Source: Bacteroidia bacterium (GTDB lineage: Bacteria > Bacteroidota > Bacteroidia > Bacteroidales > VadinHA17). From it: a stretch of 34,579 nt of DNA. Of the stretch, positions 27,968-34,579 are shown in pieces. The stretch is from contig JAPLEB010000033.1 of assembly GCA_026391555.1 (NCBI GenBank), positions 1 to 34,579 on the forward strand, given 5' to 3'. The notes beneath the pieces were generated by a model. That model saw only the letters and a list, made by a program, of their open reading frames with translations. It made no database searches and was not told the DNA's origin. The translations under genes were made by a program, and so were the position numbers. Numbering within the stretch: position 1 is the first letter of the stretch; each line of letters opens with the position of its first letter.

Positions 27968-29509
27968 ATGAGACAAGATCTATTCTCTAAATTCAAACTG
28001 GCGTTAATCTATATTTCTGTTCTGATTTTTTTCAGTCAATGCAAAGCAACGACCAAAAAATCAACCATCAACGAAGCTGAATTTCGTGACCGGGTATATG
28101 CCTGCTGGCTGGGTAAAAATATAGGTGGAACTTTGGGGATGCCTTTTGAAGGTAAAACTGATGTCAACAACATTACTTTCTATACAGAGATAAAAGAAGG
28201 TGAACCGGCAGCTAACGATGATCTTGATCTGCAAATTCTCTGGCTAAAAGCAATGGAAGAGAATAATTACAATGTTGATGCTTATACACTTGGTGAATAT
28301 TGGCTCAAATACGTGCCTGTAAATTGGAACGAATATGGAATAGGCAAAGCCAATATGCGGTTAGGTATTATGCCTCCTCTGTCTGGCGAATACAACAATT
28401 CGAAATGGAAGACAAGCAATGGCGCGTGGATCCGTTCCGAAATCTGGGCATGCCTTGCACCAGGCAATCCAATGCTTGCAGCAAAGTTTGCATGGGAGGA
28501 TGCCTGTGTTGATCATGGTTGTACTGAAGGCACCTATGCAGAAATATTTACTGCTACTCTCGAAAGTGCAGCATTTGTCGAAAAAGACATGAATAAACTA
28601 ATACAGTTTGCTCTCTCAGCGATTCCAGTTGAATGTAAGGTTACAACTGCAGTAAACACTGCTCTTGAAGCAAAGAAAAGTGGCAAAACATGGGAGCAGG
28701 CTCGTGAAGCTGTAATAACTGCTACCGAAGATCTTGGATGGTTTCAGGCTCCCCGAAATGTGGCTTTCACAATCATAGGCTGGCTCTACGGTGAAGGTGA
28801 TTTTGGTAAATCCATCTGCATTGCTATTAATTGTGGCGATGATACTGATTGCACAGGAGCAACTCTGGGTTCCATTTTCGGTATTATTTATGGCACAAGC
28901 ATTATTCCTGAAAAATGGAAAGCCCCAATTGGCGATGGAATTAAAACAGTGGCTGTAAGTGGATTTGAAGTACCGGCAACATTGCAGGTTCTGACAGATA
29001 ATACAGTTTCGGCACAAAAAAAGGTTGCTGAATTATATCAATCACCACTTAAGATAACTTCAGGTAAAACCAATCTATCCAGTCAATCTGAACTGCTTGC
29101 ATTAGACAAGAATGAACTCGCCCTAATCTGGAACAGGTCTCCATATCAAGTCACCCGCAATACTAATGAACTTACTTTTATCTGCGATTATAAAGGAGCT
29201 CCGGAAATACTTATTGGGGAATCTAAAGTTTTAATAATAAGTATCATTAACAAGACTAATGCAGAGAAACGCATTTCCCTGGATCTTAAAAATGTTCCGG
29301 CTGAATACTCAGTAAATGGTATGCCTGATACATTATTATTAATAAACCCGCATGCAAAATATGATGTTGCTCTTAGCTTTATTGCTTCCGCAGGTGCAAA
29401 CAACGCCAAATTTATTGCTGAAATTAAAGATGCTGGTAAAACCCTCGATATGCAGTTAGGTATCATTAAAGTGAATGTTCAAGAATCTTCAGGAGATGAA
29501 AAGAAATAA
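27968..29509 (+). CDS. Secreted ADP-ribosylglycohydrolase-family lipoprotein
   Basis: The protein has 513 aa. The N-terminal signal ends in a lipobox (IFFSQC, Cys25), so it is predicted to be a periplasmic or surface lipoprotein. Residues about 36-350 form the helical ADP-ribosylglycohydrolase (DraG/ARH) fold. RDRVYACWLGKNIGGTLGMPFEG is the family start, NDDLDLQ (83-89) takes the place of the first metal motif, and CGDDTDCTGATLGSI (288-302) is the second, with its metal-binding aspartates. The C-terminal 140 residues look like a beta-sandwich (LIISIINKTNAEKRISLDLKN). Known family members remove ADP-ribose from proteins in the cytoplasm; the substrate of an exported one is unknown and may be another glycoside. 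Monocistronic. Confidence 0.88.
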   Translation: MRQDLFSKFKLALIYISVLIFFSQCKATTKKSTINEAEFRDRVYACWLGKNIGGTLGMPFEGKTDVNNITFYTEIKEGEPAANDDLDLQILWLKAMEENNYNVDAYTLGEYWLKYVPVNWNEYGIGKANMRLGIMPPLSGEYNNSKWKTSNGAWIRSEIWACLAPGNPMLAAKFAWEDACVDHGCTEGTYAEIFTATLESAAFVEKDMNKLIQFALSAIPVECKVTTAVNTALEAKKSGKTWEQAREAVITATEDLGWFQAPRNVAFTIIGWLYGEGDFGKSICIAINCGDDTDCTGATLGSIFGIIYGTSIIPEKWKAPIGDGIKTVAVSGFEVPATLQVLTDNTVSAQKKVAELYQSPLKITSGKTNLSSQSELLALDKNELALIWNRSPYQVTRNTNELTFICDYKGAPEILIGESKVLIISIINKTNAEKRISLDLKNVPAEYSVNGMPDTLLLINPHAKYDVALSFIASAGANNAKFIAEIKDAGKTLDMQLGIIKVNVQESSGDEKK

Positions 29510-29533
29510 AAAAGCCGCCTCTTCCGAGCCGGC
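29504..29533 (-). terminator. Terminator between convergent genes
   Basis: gccg-c-ctc/gag-c-cggc (29514-29533) forms a hairpin with one internal C/C mismatch and a 4-nt loop. On the minus strand it is followed by TTTTTTATTTC, fitting the end of the HU-SPOR gene transcript. It may also act on the plus-strand ADP-ribosylglycohydrolase transcript. Confidence 0.65.
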
Positions 29534-29556
29534 CTCTTTGTAAAAAATATCCTGAT

Positions 29557-30525
29557 TCATTTCTTTCTAGAAACCCAGGTTCCTGGGAATTTTTTAGAGA
29601 TGCTGTCTTTTTTGGATAAAGCTGCATTCAGATCGCTGCACATCATTGCACTAACCCTGTAAAAACCATTGGGAGCAGGTACAATCTCAGGAATAAAGCC
29701 TTCTGCTTTCAGCATATTCACCTGTGAAATTGCATTTTCTTCTGATTTGAAACTCCCGATAATCAGACAATAAACATTCGCTTCTGCGACAACAGGAACA
29801 ACGATTTCCGGTGCAGCTGGCGTTTCGGATACCGGCTTTTCATTCTCCTTTATCTTCGCTGATTCATCTATAATACCCTCATCTACAGCCTTCTTATTTT
29901 GCTCAAACTCAGCTGTTACAAGGGGATTCAAAGTCGTTGCTTCTATTCTTGCTTTAAAAAGATCCATCTTTAAAGGAACACCAACTATAACGGCAAGAAG
30001 AGGAATGATTACTGCTGCTCTCCATAAAATCTTTCTTATGGAAGCCTGCTTTACAGGATCTCTTTCAATGTTCCTGATGATCCTTTTTCTTACATCATAT
30101 CCTTCAAGAGGCAAACATTGAAAGGACTCCAGTCCATAAGAATCAAGATGATAGTTTGCGCTCCTGTCAGGTTCAAACTGAACATTGCCTTCCTGGTTAT
30201 TGACAAAACTTCCGATATTATCGAGAATAACCTTTTCACCTCTTTCAAGTTTCCTGCGAAGCTCTCCGACAAACTCCTCAACTAAATTCCTGGCATCACC
30301 ATAGTTTATGTTTGAAGTTCCGGAAATTCGTCCGACAAGAAGACCGTCATTATGGTTCAGGTTCCTGTTAAATGATATCTGTTTGACAGGTGGATAAAAT
30401 GTACCTGAATCTTTGTCAATACGCGCCGGGGTATAGTTTCCTATAAACCCTCCAAATCCGGGAACAATAACACAATCATGTCCGAATAATAATTCCTTTA
30501 TAAAAGCTGTAATATCCACCTTCAA
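29557..30525 (-). CDS. HU-like DNA-binding/SPOR membrane protein
   Basis: The protein has 322 aa. Two N-terminal HU-like (CCDC81-type) units are seen: ITAFIKELLFGHDCVIVPGFGGFIG, and YGDARNLVEEFVGELRRKLERGEKVILDNIGSF from about 75 to 140. A membrane segment (about 168-184), a low-complexity linker with PVSETPAAPEIVVPVV, and a C-terminal SPOR domain (about 249-320, VYCLIIGSFKSEENA...) follow. SPOR domains bind denuded peptidoglycan at division sites, so the protein may link DNA or protein inside to the septal wall. The only in-frame start is a TTG at 30525, since a stop precedes it; the nearby ATG is out of frame. A TTTG-N17-TAAATTTG promoter lies 18 nt upstream. Confidence 0.9.
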   Translation of the reverse strand: MKVDITAFIKELLFGHDCVIVPGFGGFIGNYTPARIDKDSGTFYPPVKQISFNRNLNHNDGLLVGRISGTSNINYGDARNLVEEFVGELRRKLERGEKVILDNIGSFVNNQEGNVQFEPDRSANYHLDSYGLESFQCLPLEGYDVRKRIIRNIERDPVKQASIRKILWRAAVIIPLLAVIVGVPLKMDLFKARIEATTLNPLVTAEFEQNKKAVDEGIIDESAKIKENEKPVSETPAAPEIVVPVVAEANVYCLIIGSFKSEENAISQVNMLKAEGFIPEIVPAPNGFYRVSAMMCSDLNAALSKKDSISKKFPGTWVSRKK

Positions 30526-30543
30526 ATCATCTTTTTATTAATA

Positions 30544-30572
30544 CAAATTTAAGAAAAAAAGTCAATAACAAA
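30544..30572 (-). promoter_or_regulatory. Promoter of the HU-SPOR gene (TTTG-N17-TAAATTTG)
   Basis: On the minus strand TTTG (30569-30572) and TAAATTTG (30544-30551) are separated by 17 bp, within the range reported for Bacteroidota promoters. The -7 box ends 18 nt before the TTG start codon. Confidence 0.5.
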
Positions 30573-30610
30573 GAATGAATTTATCCAAATAACCCTATTC
30601 ATCTGACTTT

Positions 30611-30689
30611 TTTACCTTCAAACCCCCTAAAGGGGGCTTAGAAATCCGCTATATGAAATAGCCCCCCTTCAGGAGGGATGGGGGGTAAA
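30611..30689. repeat. GC-rich palindromic intergenic repeat, copy 3
   Basis: The outer arms tttacc...cccc and gggggtaaa enclose ccccctaaaggggg and cccccttcaggaggg. It is shorter and more diverged than copies 1 and 2 but shares the paired C-run/G-run design. It lies 46 bp upstream of the wbpE start. Confidence 0.6.
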
Positions 30690-30735
30690 TCTTTAAAAAA
30701 ATATTATCTTCGTATTTCTGATAATCTTGAATTAT

Positions 30736-31866
30736 ATGAGAGAAATCCATATGGTCGACCTGAAGGCTCAGTACGAGAAAATCGGATCAGAAATAGATAC
30801 TGTAATAAAATCAGTACTGGAATCAACTGCCTTTATTAAAGGTCCTGACGTTAAGTTATTTGAGGAAGAGCTTCAGGAATATATGGGAGTAAAACATGTT
30901 ATTTCATGTGCAAATGGGACCGACGCTCTTCATCTCGCAATGATGGTTCTCGGACTGAAACCAGGGGATGAGGTTATTACAACAAATTTCACTTTTATTG
31001 CTACTGTTGAGGTTGTTGCACTACTTGGCCTTAAACTTGTGATTGTTGATCCCGATTCCGGAAGTTTCAACATTTCCATTGAAGCGGTCAGAAAAGCTAT
31101 CACCCCAAAAACAAAAGCAATTGTTCCGGTTCATCTTTTTGGTCAGTGTGCCGATATGGAGAGCCTGATGGAGCTGGCAAAAAAACATAATCTTTATATT
31201 ATTGAAGATGCCGCACAGGCTACCGGGGCAGATTATATCTTTCACAATGGCACGACAAAAAAAGCAGGGACTATAGGACATATCGGTACTACTTCATTTT
31301 TCCCGTCCAAAAACCTGGGTTGTTACGGGGACGGAGGCGCTCTCTATACAAACGATGACGCTTTTGCAAAAAAGCTGAGAAGCATTGCTAACCACGGTAT
31401 GAAAGTAAGGTATCACTACGATGATATAGGCGTTAATTCAAGACTGGATACAATTCAGGCGGCTATCCTCAGGGTAAAACTCAAACATCTTTCTCAATTC
31501 AATGCAGCAAGAAGAGCGGTTGCTGATTTGTATGATAAAGCATTTGCCGGATGCCATTCAATAACTGTTCCGGAAAGAGTCAGATATTCCAATCACATAT
31601 TTCATCAATATACTATCAGGGTGAAAAACGGGAGAAGAGATGAGCTGAAGAAGTTCCTCGAATCAAAGAATATACCGTCGATGGTTTATTACCCGGGACC
31701 TCTTCACATGCAGGAAGCTTATAGAAACCTGGGATACAAAGAGAATGAATTCCCGGTTACAACAGCTCTGTGCAAAGAGGTTCTGTCATTACCAATGCAT
31801 CCGGATATGGAACAGGAACAGATTGATTATATTGCACTTAACATCTTGAAATACTTCGATAAATAA
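30736..31866 (+). CDS. wbpE: UDP-3-oxo-GlcNAcA aminotransferase, WbpE-like (DegT/DnrJ family)
   Basis: This PLP-dependent sugar aminotransferase converts the 3-keto form of UDP-GlcNAcA to the 3-amino sugar. The DegT/DnrJ/EryC1/StrS motifs are present: SCANGTDALHLA, VITTNFTFIAT, the PLP-contacting IEDAAQ (D158), and FFPSKNLGCYGDGGA with the Schiff-base lysine K192. GVNSRLDTIQAAIL and YYPGPLHMQ follow. The region around the active-site lysine is close to Pseudomonas WbpE. With the ATG at 30736 it is 376 aa; the TTG at 30727 is unlikely. It is first in a tightly spaced plus-strand unit, 5 bp before the acetyltransferase gene. Confidence 0.92.
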   Translation: MREIHMVDLKAQYEKIGSEIDTVIKSVLESTAFIKGPDVKLFEEELQEYMGVKHVISCANGTDALHLAMMVLGLKPGDEVITTNFTFIATVEVVALLGLKLVIVDPDSGSFNISIEAVRKAITPKTKAIVPVHLFGQCADMESLMELAKKHNLYIIEDAAQATGADYIFHNGTTKKAGTIGHIGTTSFFPSKNLGCYGDGGALYTNDDAFAKKLRSIANHGMKVRYHYDDIGVNSRLDTIQAAILRVKLKHLSQFNAARRAVADLYDKAFAGCHSITVPERVRYSNHIFHQYTIRVKNGRRDELKKFLESKNIPSMVYYPGPLHMQEAYRNLGYKENEFPVTTALCKEVLSLPMHPDMEQEQIDYIALNILKYFDK

Positions 31867-31871
31867 TTATA

Positions 31872-32450
31872 ATGGAGAAGGAATATTTTGCCCACAAAAC
31901 AGCTGTCATAGATGATGGCTGTAAAATTGGAAAAGGAACAAAAATATGGCACTTCAGCCATATCATGACCGGTTCGGAAATCGGTGAAAACTGCAATATC
32001 GGCCAGAATGTTGTCATCTCACCCGGGGTGATACTTGGGAAAAATGTAAAAGTCCAGAATAATGTCTCTATCTATACCGGAGTCATTTGCGATGATGATG
32101 TTTTTCTCGGGCCTTCAATGGTATTTACAAATGTTGTCAATCCGCGTAGCGCAATAATCCGTAGAGACAATTATCTTGAGACAATTGTGGAAAGAGGGGC
32201 CTCGATAGGCGCTAACTCAACAATAATTTGCGGCAATATTATAGGAAGATATGCATTTATCGGAGCTGGTGCTGTTGTGACAAAAGATGTCAAACCTTAT
32301 GCACTTGTATTAGGCAATCCGGCACGGCAGACAGGCTGGATGAGCGAATTCGGACATAAACTCATTTTTGACAGCGACGGCTTTGCATTTTGTCCTGAAA
32401 GCAATGAGAGATACCGACTTGAGAAAGGCATTGTTTCTAAAATAATTTAG
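31872..32450 (+). CDS. wbpD: UDP-3-amino-GlcNAcA N-acetyltransferase, WbpD-like
   Basis: This left-handed beta-helix acetyltransferase adds acetyl to the 3-amino group made by the WbpE-like enzyme. It has 192 aa with successive hexapeptide repeats: VIDDGCKIGKGTKIWHFSHI, IGENCNIGQNVVIS, LGKNVKVQNNVSIYTG and IGANSTIICGNIIGRYAFIG. The family feature VFTNVVNPRS (loop) and the end ALVLGNPARQTGWMSEFG match WbpD/WlbB-type enzymes, which act as trimers. It lies 5 bp after wbpE and 30 bp before the oxidoreductase gene, consistent with a single transcript. Confidence 0.92.
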   Translation: MEKEYFAHKTAVIDDGCKIGKGTKIWHFSHIMTGSEIGENCNIGQNVVISPGVILGKNVKVQNNVSIYTGVICDDDVFLGPSMVFTNVVNPRSAIIRRDNYLETIVERGASIGANSTIICGNIIGRYAFIGAGAVVTKDVKPYALVLGNPARQTGWMSEFGHKLIFDSDGFAFCPESNERYRLEKGIVSKII

Positions 32451-32480
32451 TAGTTTTGTGCTCCTTTATAATATTTAATT

Positions 32481-33434
32481 ATGAAAGAGACTCCAAAAAA
32501 TTTTGGAATAATAGGTGTTGCAGGTTATATCGCCGTCAGACATCTTCGTGCCATCAAGGAAACAGGCAACAACCTTCTTGCCAGCCTTGACAGGTTTGAT
32601 AGTGTGGGGCGAATTGACAACTATTTCCCGGAAAGTGATTTTTTTGTTGAATTTGAACGGTTCGACAGACATTTTGATAAACTAAAACGAACCGGGACAA
32701 AGATTGATTACGTAAGTATCTGCTCTCCGAATTATCTTCACGATTCTCATATCAGGTTTGCCTTACGACATCACGCTGAAGCAATCTGCGAAAAGCCAAT
32801 TGTTCTCAATCCATGGAATATTGATGCGTTACAGGAGATTGAGGATGAGACAGGGCATAGGATCTACACCGTTCTTCAGCTTCGTCTTCACCCTAAAATA
32901 CTGGAACTGAAAGAAAAAATCCATAATGGCCCGAAAGGCAAGATATATAATGTTGATCTGTCATACATTACAAGTCGCGGAAACTGGTATTCAATATCAT
33001 GGAAAGGAGATATCCAGAAATCAGGTGGGGTGGCCACAAACATCGGTATTCACTTTTTCGATATGCTGAGCTGGATCTTCGGCGACACAAAGAAAAATAT
33101 TGTTCATCTCTCCGAACCACATAAAGCCGCCGGGTATCTCGAACTTGAAAATGCCAGGGTAAGATGGTTTCTCAGCCTCGATTATGATGATATCCCGGTT
33201 GCAGTCAGGGCAACAGGGCAGAGAATATTCAGGTCAATCACAGTTGAAGGAGAAGAGATTGAGTTCAGCGAAGGGTTTACTGACCTGCATACCCTGACAT
33301 ATAAAGAGATACTTGCCGGAAGAGGTTTTGGGCTTAAAGAGGCACGCCAGTCAGTCGAGACGGCATTTACTATCAGAAATTCAAAACCTGTCGGACTTCA
33401 GGGAGATTATCATCCAATACTAAAAACAAAATAG
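32481..33434 (+). CDS. wbpB: UDP-GlcNAcA 3-dehydrogenase, WbpB-like (Gfo/Idh/MocA family)
   Basis: This NAD-dependent oxidoreductase oxidises the 3-position of UDP-GlcNAcA, giving the substrate for the aminotransferase. The Rossmann start [32 protein letters not shown], the Gfo/Idh EKP motif (ICEKPIV), and the region [14 protein letters not shown] with [15 protein letters not shown] are nearly diagnostic of WbpB/WlbA. The C-terminus includes [30 protein letters not shown]. At 317 aa it is full length. It lies between wbpD and the sugar 6-dehydrogenase gene, with only 5 bp to the latter. Confidence 0.94.
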   Translation: MKETPKNFGIIGVAGYIAVRHLRAIKETGNNLLASLDRFDSVGRIDNYFPESDFFVEFERFDRHFDKLKRTGTKIDYVSICSPNYLHDSHIRFALRHHAEAICEKPIVLNPWNIDALQEIEDETGHRIYTVLQLRLHPKILELKEKIHNGPKGKIYNVDLSYITSRGNWYSISWKGDIQKSGGVATNIGIHFFDMLSWIFGDTKKNIVHLSEPHKAAGYLELENARVRWFLSLDYDDIPVAVRATGQRIFRSITVEGEEIEFSEGFTDLHTLTYKEILAGRGFGLKEARQSVETAFTIRNSKPVGLQGDYHPILKTK

Positions 33435-33439
33435 TAGTA

Positions 33440-34579
33440 ATGTACAATAAGCTTATTAATAAGGAGACGAAACTTTCTGTTATCGGCCTTGGTTATGTTG
33501 GACTGCCAACTGCACTTGAGTTCGCCAAACTAATAAAGGTTGTTGGATTTGATATTGAACCAGATAGAGTTGAACTAATGAAGAAGGGTATCGATCCCAG
33601 TAAAGAACTCACCTCTGAATCATTTAAGAATACTGATATTGTACTTACAAGTGATCCTGCTGACCTAAAAGATGCCTCATTCCATATTATCGCAGTACCG
33701 ACTCCAACCAACAGTCATAATCTCCCGGATCTGACACTGATACTTAAGGCATCTGAAACAGTAGGTAAAGTTCTGAAAAAAGGTGATTATGTAGTTTACG
33801 AATCAACTGTTTATCCGGGGTGTACCGAGGATGATTGTATTCCTGTACTTGAGAGATATTCCGGATTAAAATTCGGCTCTGACTTTAAGGTTGGGTTCTC
33901 TCCCGAAAGAATAAATCCCGGTGACAATAATCATACTCTCACAAAAATCGTAAAAGTGACAAGCGGCTGCGATGCTGAAGCAGCTGAAAACATTGCAAAA
34001 ACATATGAACTGATCATCAAAGCAGGTGTTCACCGGACTAGTTCAATTAAAGTTGCGGAAGCTGCTAAAATCATTGAAAACACCCAGCGCGATATTAATA
34101 TCGCCTTCATGAATGAACTGTCAATTATTTTTAACAGACTGGGTATCAACACCTTTGAAGTACTTGAAGCAGCCGGAACAAAATGGAACTTCCTTAAATT
34201 CTATCCTGGTTTAGTTGGAGGACATTGTATCGGCGTCGATCCTTATTATCTTTCATTCAAGGCAAAGGCGCTGGGATACCACCCCCAGATGATTGATTCC
34301 GGCAGGTTTATAAACGACAGCATGGGAAGGTATATAGGAAAACAGACTGTCAAAAAAATAGTAGCGGCAGGTAAAAATCTTAAAGGCGCCCGTGTATTGA
34401 TAATGGGCATTACGTTTAAAGAAGATGTTTTCGACATTCGTAATTCAAAAGTCATGGATATTATCAGTGAGCTTGATGATTTTGGGATAGCAGTTGATGT
34501 TATCGATCCGGGAGCCGGGAAACATGAGGTAAAAGAAGAATACGGGATCGACCTGAAAGAGAAACCTACTGGCAAATAT
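33440..34579 (+). CDS. UDP-N-acetylglucosamine 6-dehydrogenase, TviB/WbpO-like (partial)
   Basis: This NAD-dependent enzyme oxidises C6 of UDP-GlcNAc (or UDP-GalNAc) to the uronic acid and would supply the WbpB-like step. 380 codons are open to the last base with no stop, so the gene continues beyond the window; full relatives are about 420-435 aa. Visible are the NAD-binding [17 protein letters not shown], the [14 protein letters not shown] loop, [42 protein letters not shown], and the catalytic cysteine C263 in [11 protein letters not shown]. The sequence resembles TviB/WbpO more than WbpA, but the operon suggests UDP-GlcNAc as substrate. It starts at the ATG at 33440. Confidence 0.93.
   Translation, partial: MYNKLINKETKLSVIGLGYVGLPTALEFAKLIKVVGFDIEPDRVELMKKGIDPSKELTSESFKNTDIVLTSDPADLKDASFHIIAVPTPTNSHNLPDLTLILKASETVGKVLKKGDYVVYESTVYPGCTEDDCIPVLERYSGLKFGSDFKVGFSPERINPGDNNHTLTKIVKVTSGCDAEAAENIAKTYELIIKAGVHRTSSIKVAEAAKIIENTQRDINIAFMNELSIIFNRLGINTFEVLEAAGTKWNFLKFYPGLVGGHCIGVDPYYLSFKAKALGYHPQMIDSGRFINDSMGRYIGKQTVKKIVAAGKNLKGARVLIMGITFKEDVFDIRNSKVMDIISELDDFGIAVDVIDPGAGKHEVKEEYGIDLKEKPTGKY

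Overview
The window looks like a chromosome segment of an uncultured, moderately AT-rich Bacteroidota bacterium, probably Bacteroidales-like. Several things point that way: repeated TAnnTTTG -7 promoter boxes in front of genes with no clear Shine-Dalgarno, an HU-like/SPOR membrane protein, a folP-cdaA pair, a YbiT-type ABC-F with an altered second ATPase site, a DoxX/MauE-like gene next to tpiA, and GC-rich palindromic repeats of the kind scattered through Bacteroidota genomes. The assignment rests on gene content read by eye; no 16S or marker search was possible.

Layout. 1-1658 is a single-ORF IS66-type insertion sequence whose outer end coincides with the first base of the window. It is followed by tRNA-Pro(UGG) and its terminator. 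2.0-6.7 kb (minus strand) holds a YbiT-like ABC-F ATPase, release factor 3 (prfC), a truncated FeoA remnant and a YhcH/YiaL-family lipoprotein. 6.9-7.05 kb is a MITE-like inverted repeat. 7.2-8.5 kb encodes a secreted PQQ-like beta-propeller protein. 8.5-10.3 kb (minus) is folP-cdaA (folate and c-di-AMP synthesis). 10.4-17.6 kb (plus) is an operon-like run: tmk, a DoxX/MauE-like membrane protein with an extracytoplasmic domain, tpiA and a very large secreted protein of unknown function (1497 aa). Then come rsmE (plus) and, on the minus strand, an ECF sigma factor with a small downstream protein, a clear terminator, a well-formed promoter, and a tightly packed SPFH/ribbon-helix-helix/zinc-ribbon operon. 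20.9-23.7 kb is a uvrA variant, facing two secreted proteins of unknown function. A small alpha-helical repeat protein follows, then yggS with a dihydroorotate-dehydrogenase-like gene, a secreted ADP-ribosylglycohydrolase-family lipoprotein and the HU-SPOR protein. The right end (30.7 kb to the edge) is a polysaccharide locus, wbpE-wbpD-wbpB plus a UDP-sugar 6-dehydrogenase cut by the window. These four steps would together turn UDP-GlcNAc into UDP-2,3-diacetamido-2,3-dideoxy-glucuronate for surface glycan synthesis.

Most genes are housekeeping. The less explained parts are the SPFH/RHH/Zn-ribbon operon, the 1497-aa secreted protein, the secreted ADP-ribosylglycohydrolase homologue, and several enzymes with visibly altered catalytic or metal-binding motifs (ABC-F second site, UvrA first zinc module, the DHODH-like protein). 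I saw no CRISPR array, phage module or recognised defence island. Several genes appear to start at TTG or at an ATG inside the longest open frame; those choices are noted individually.
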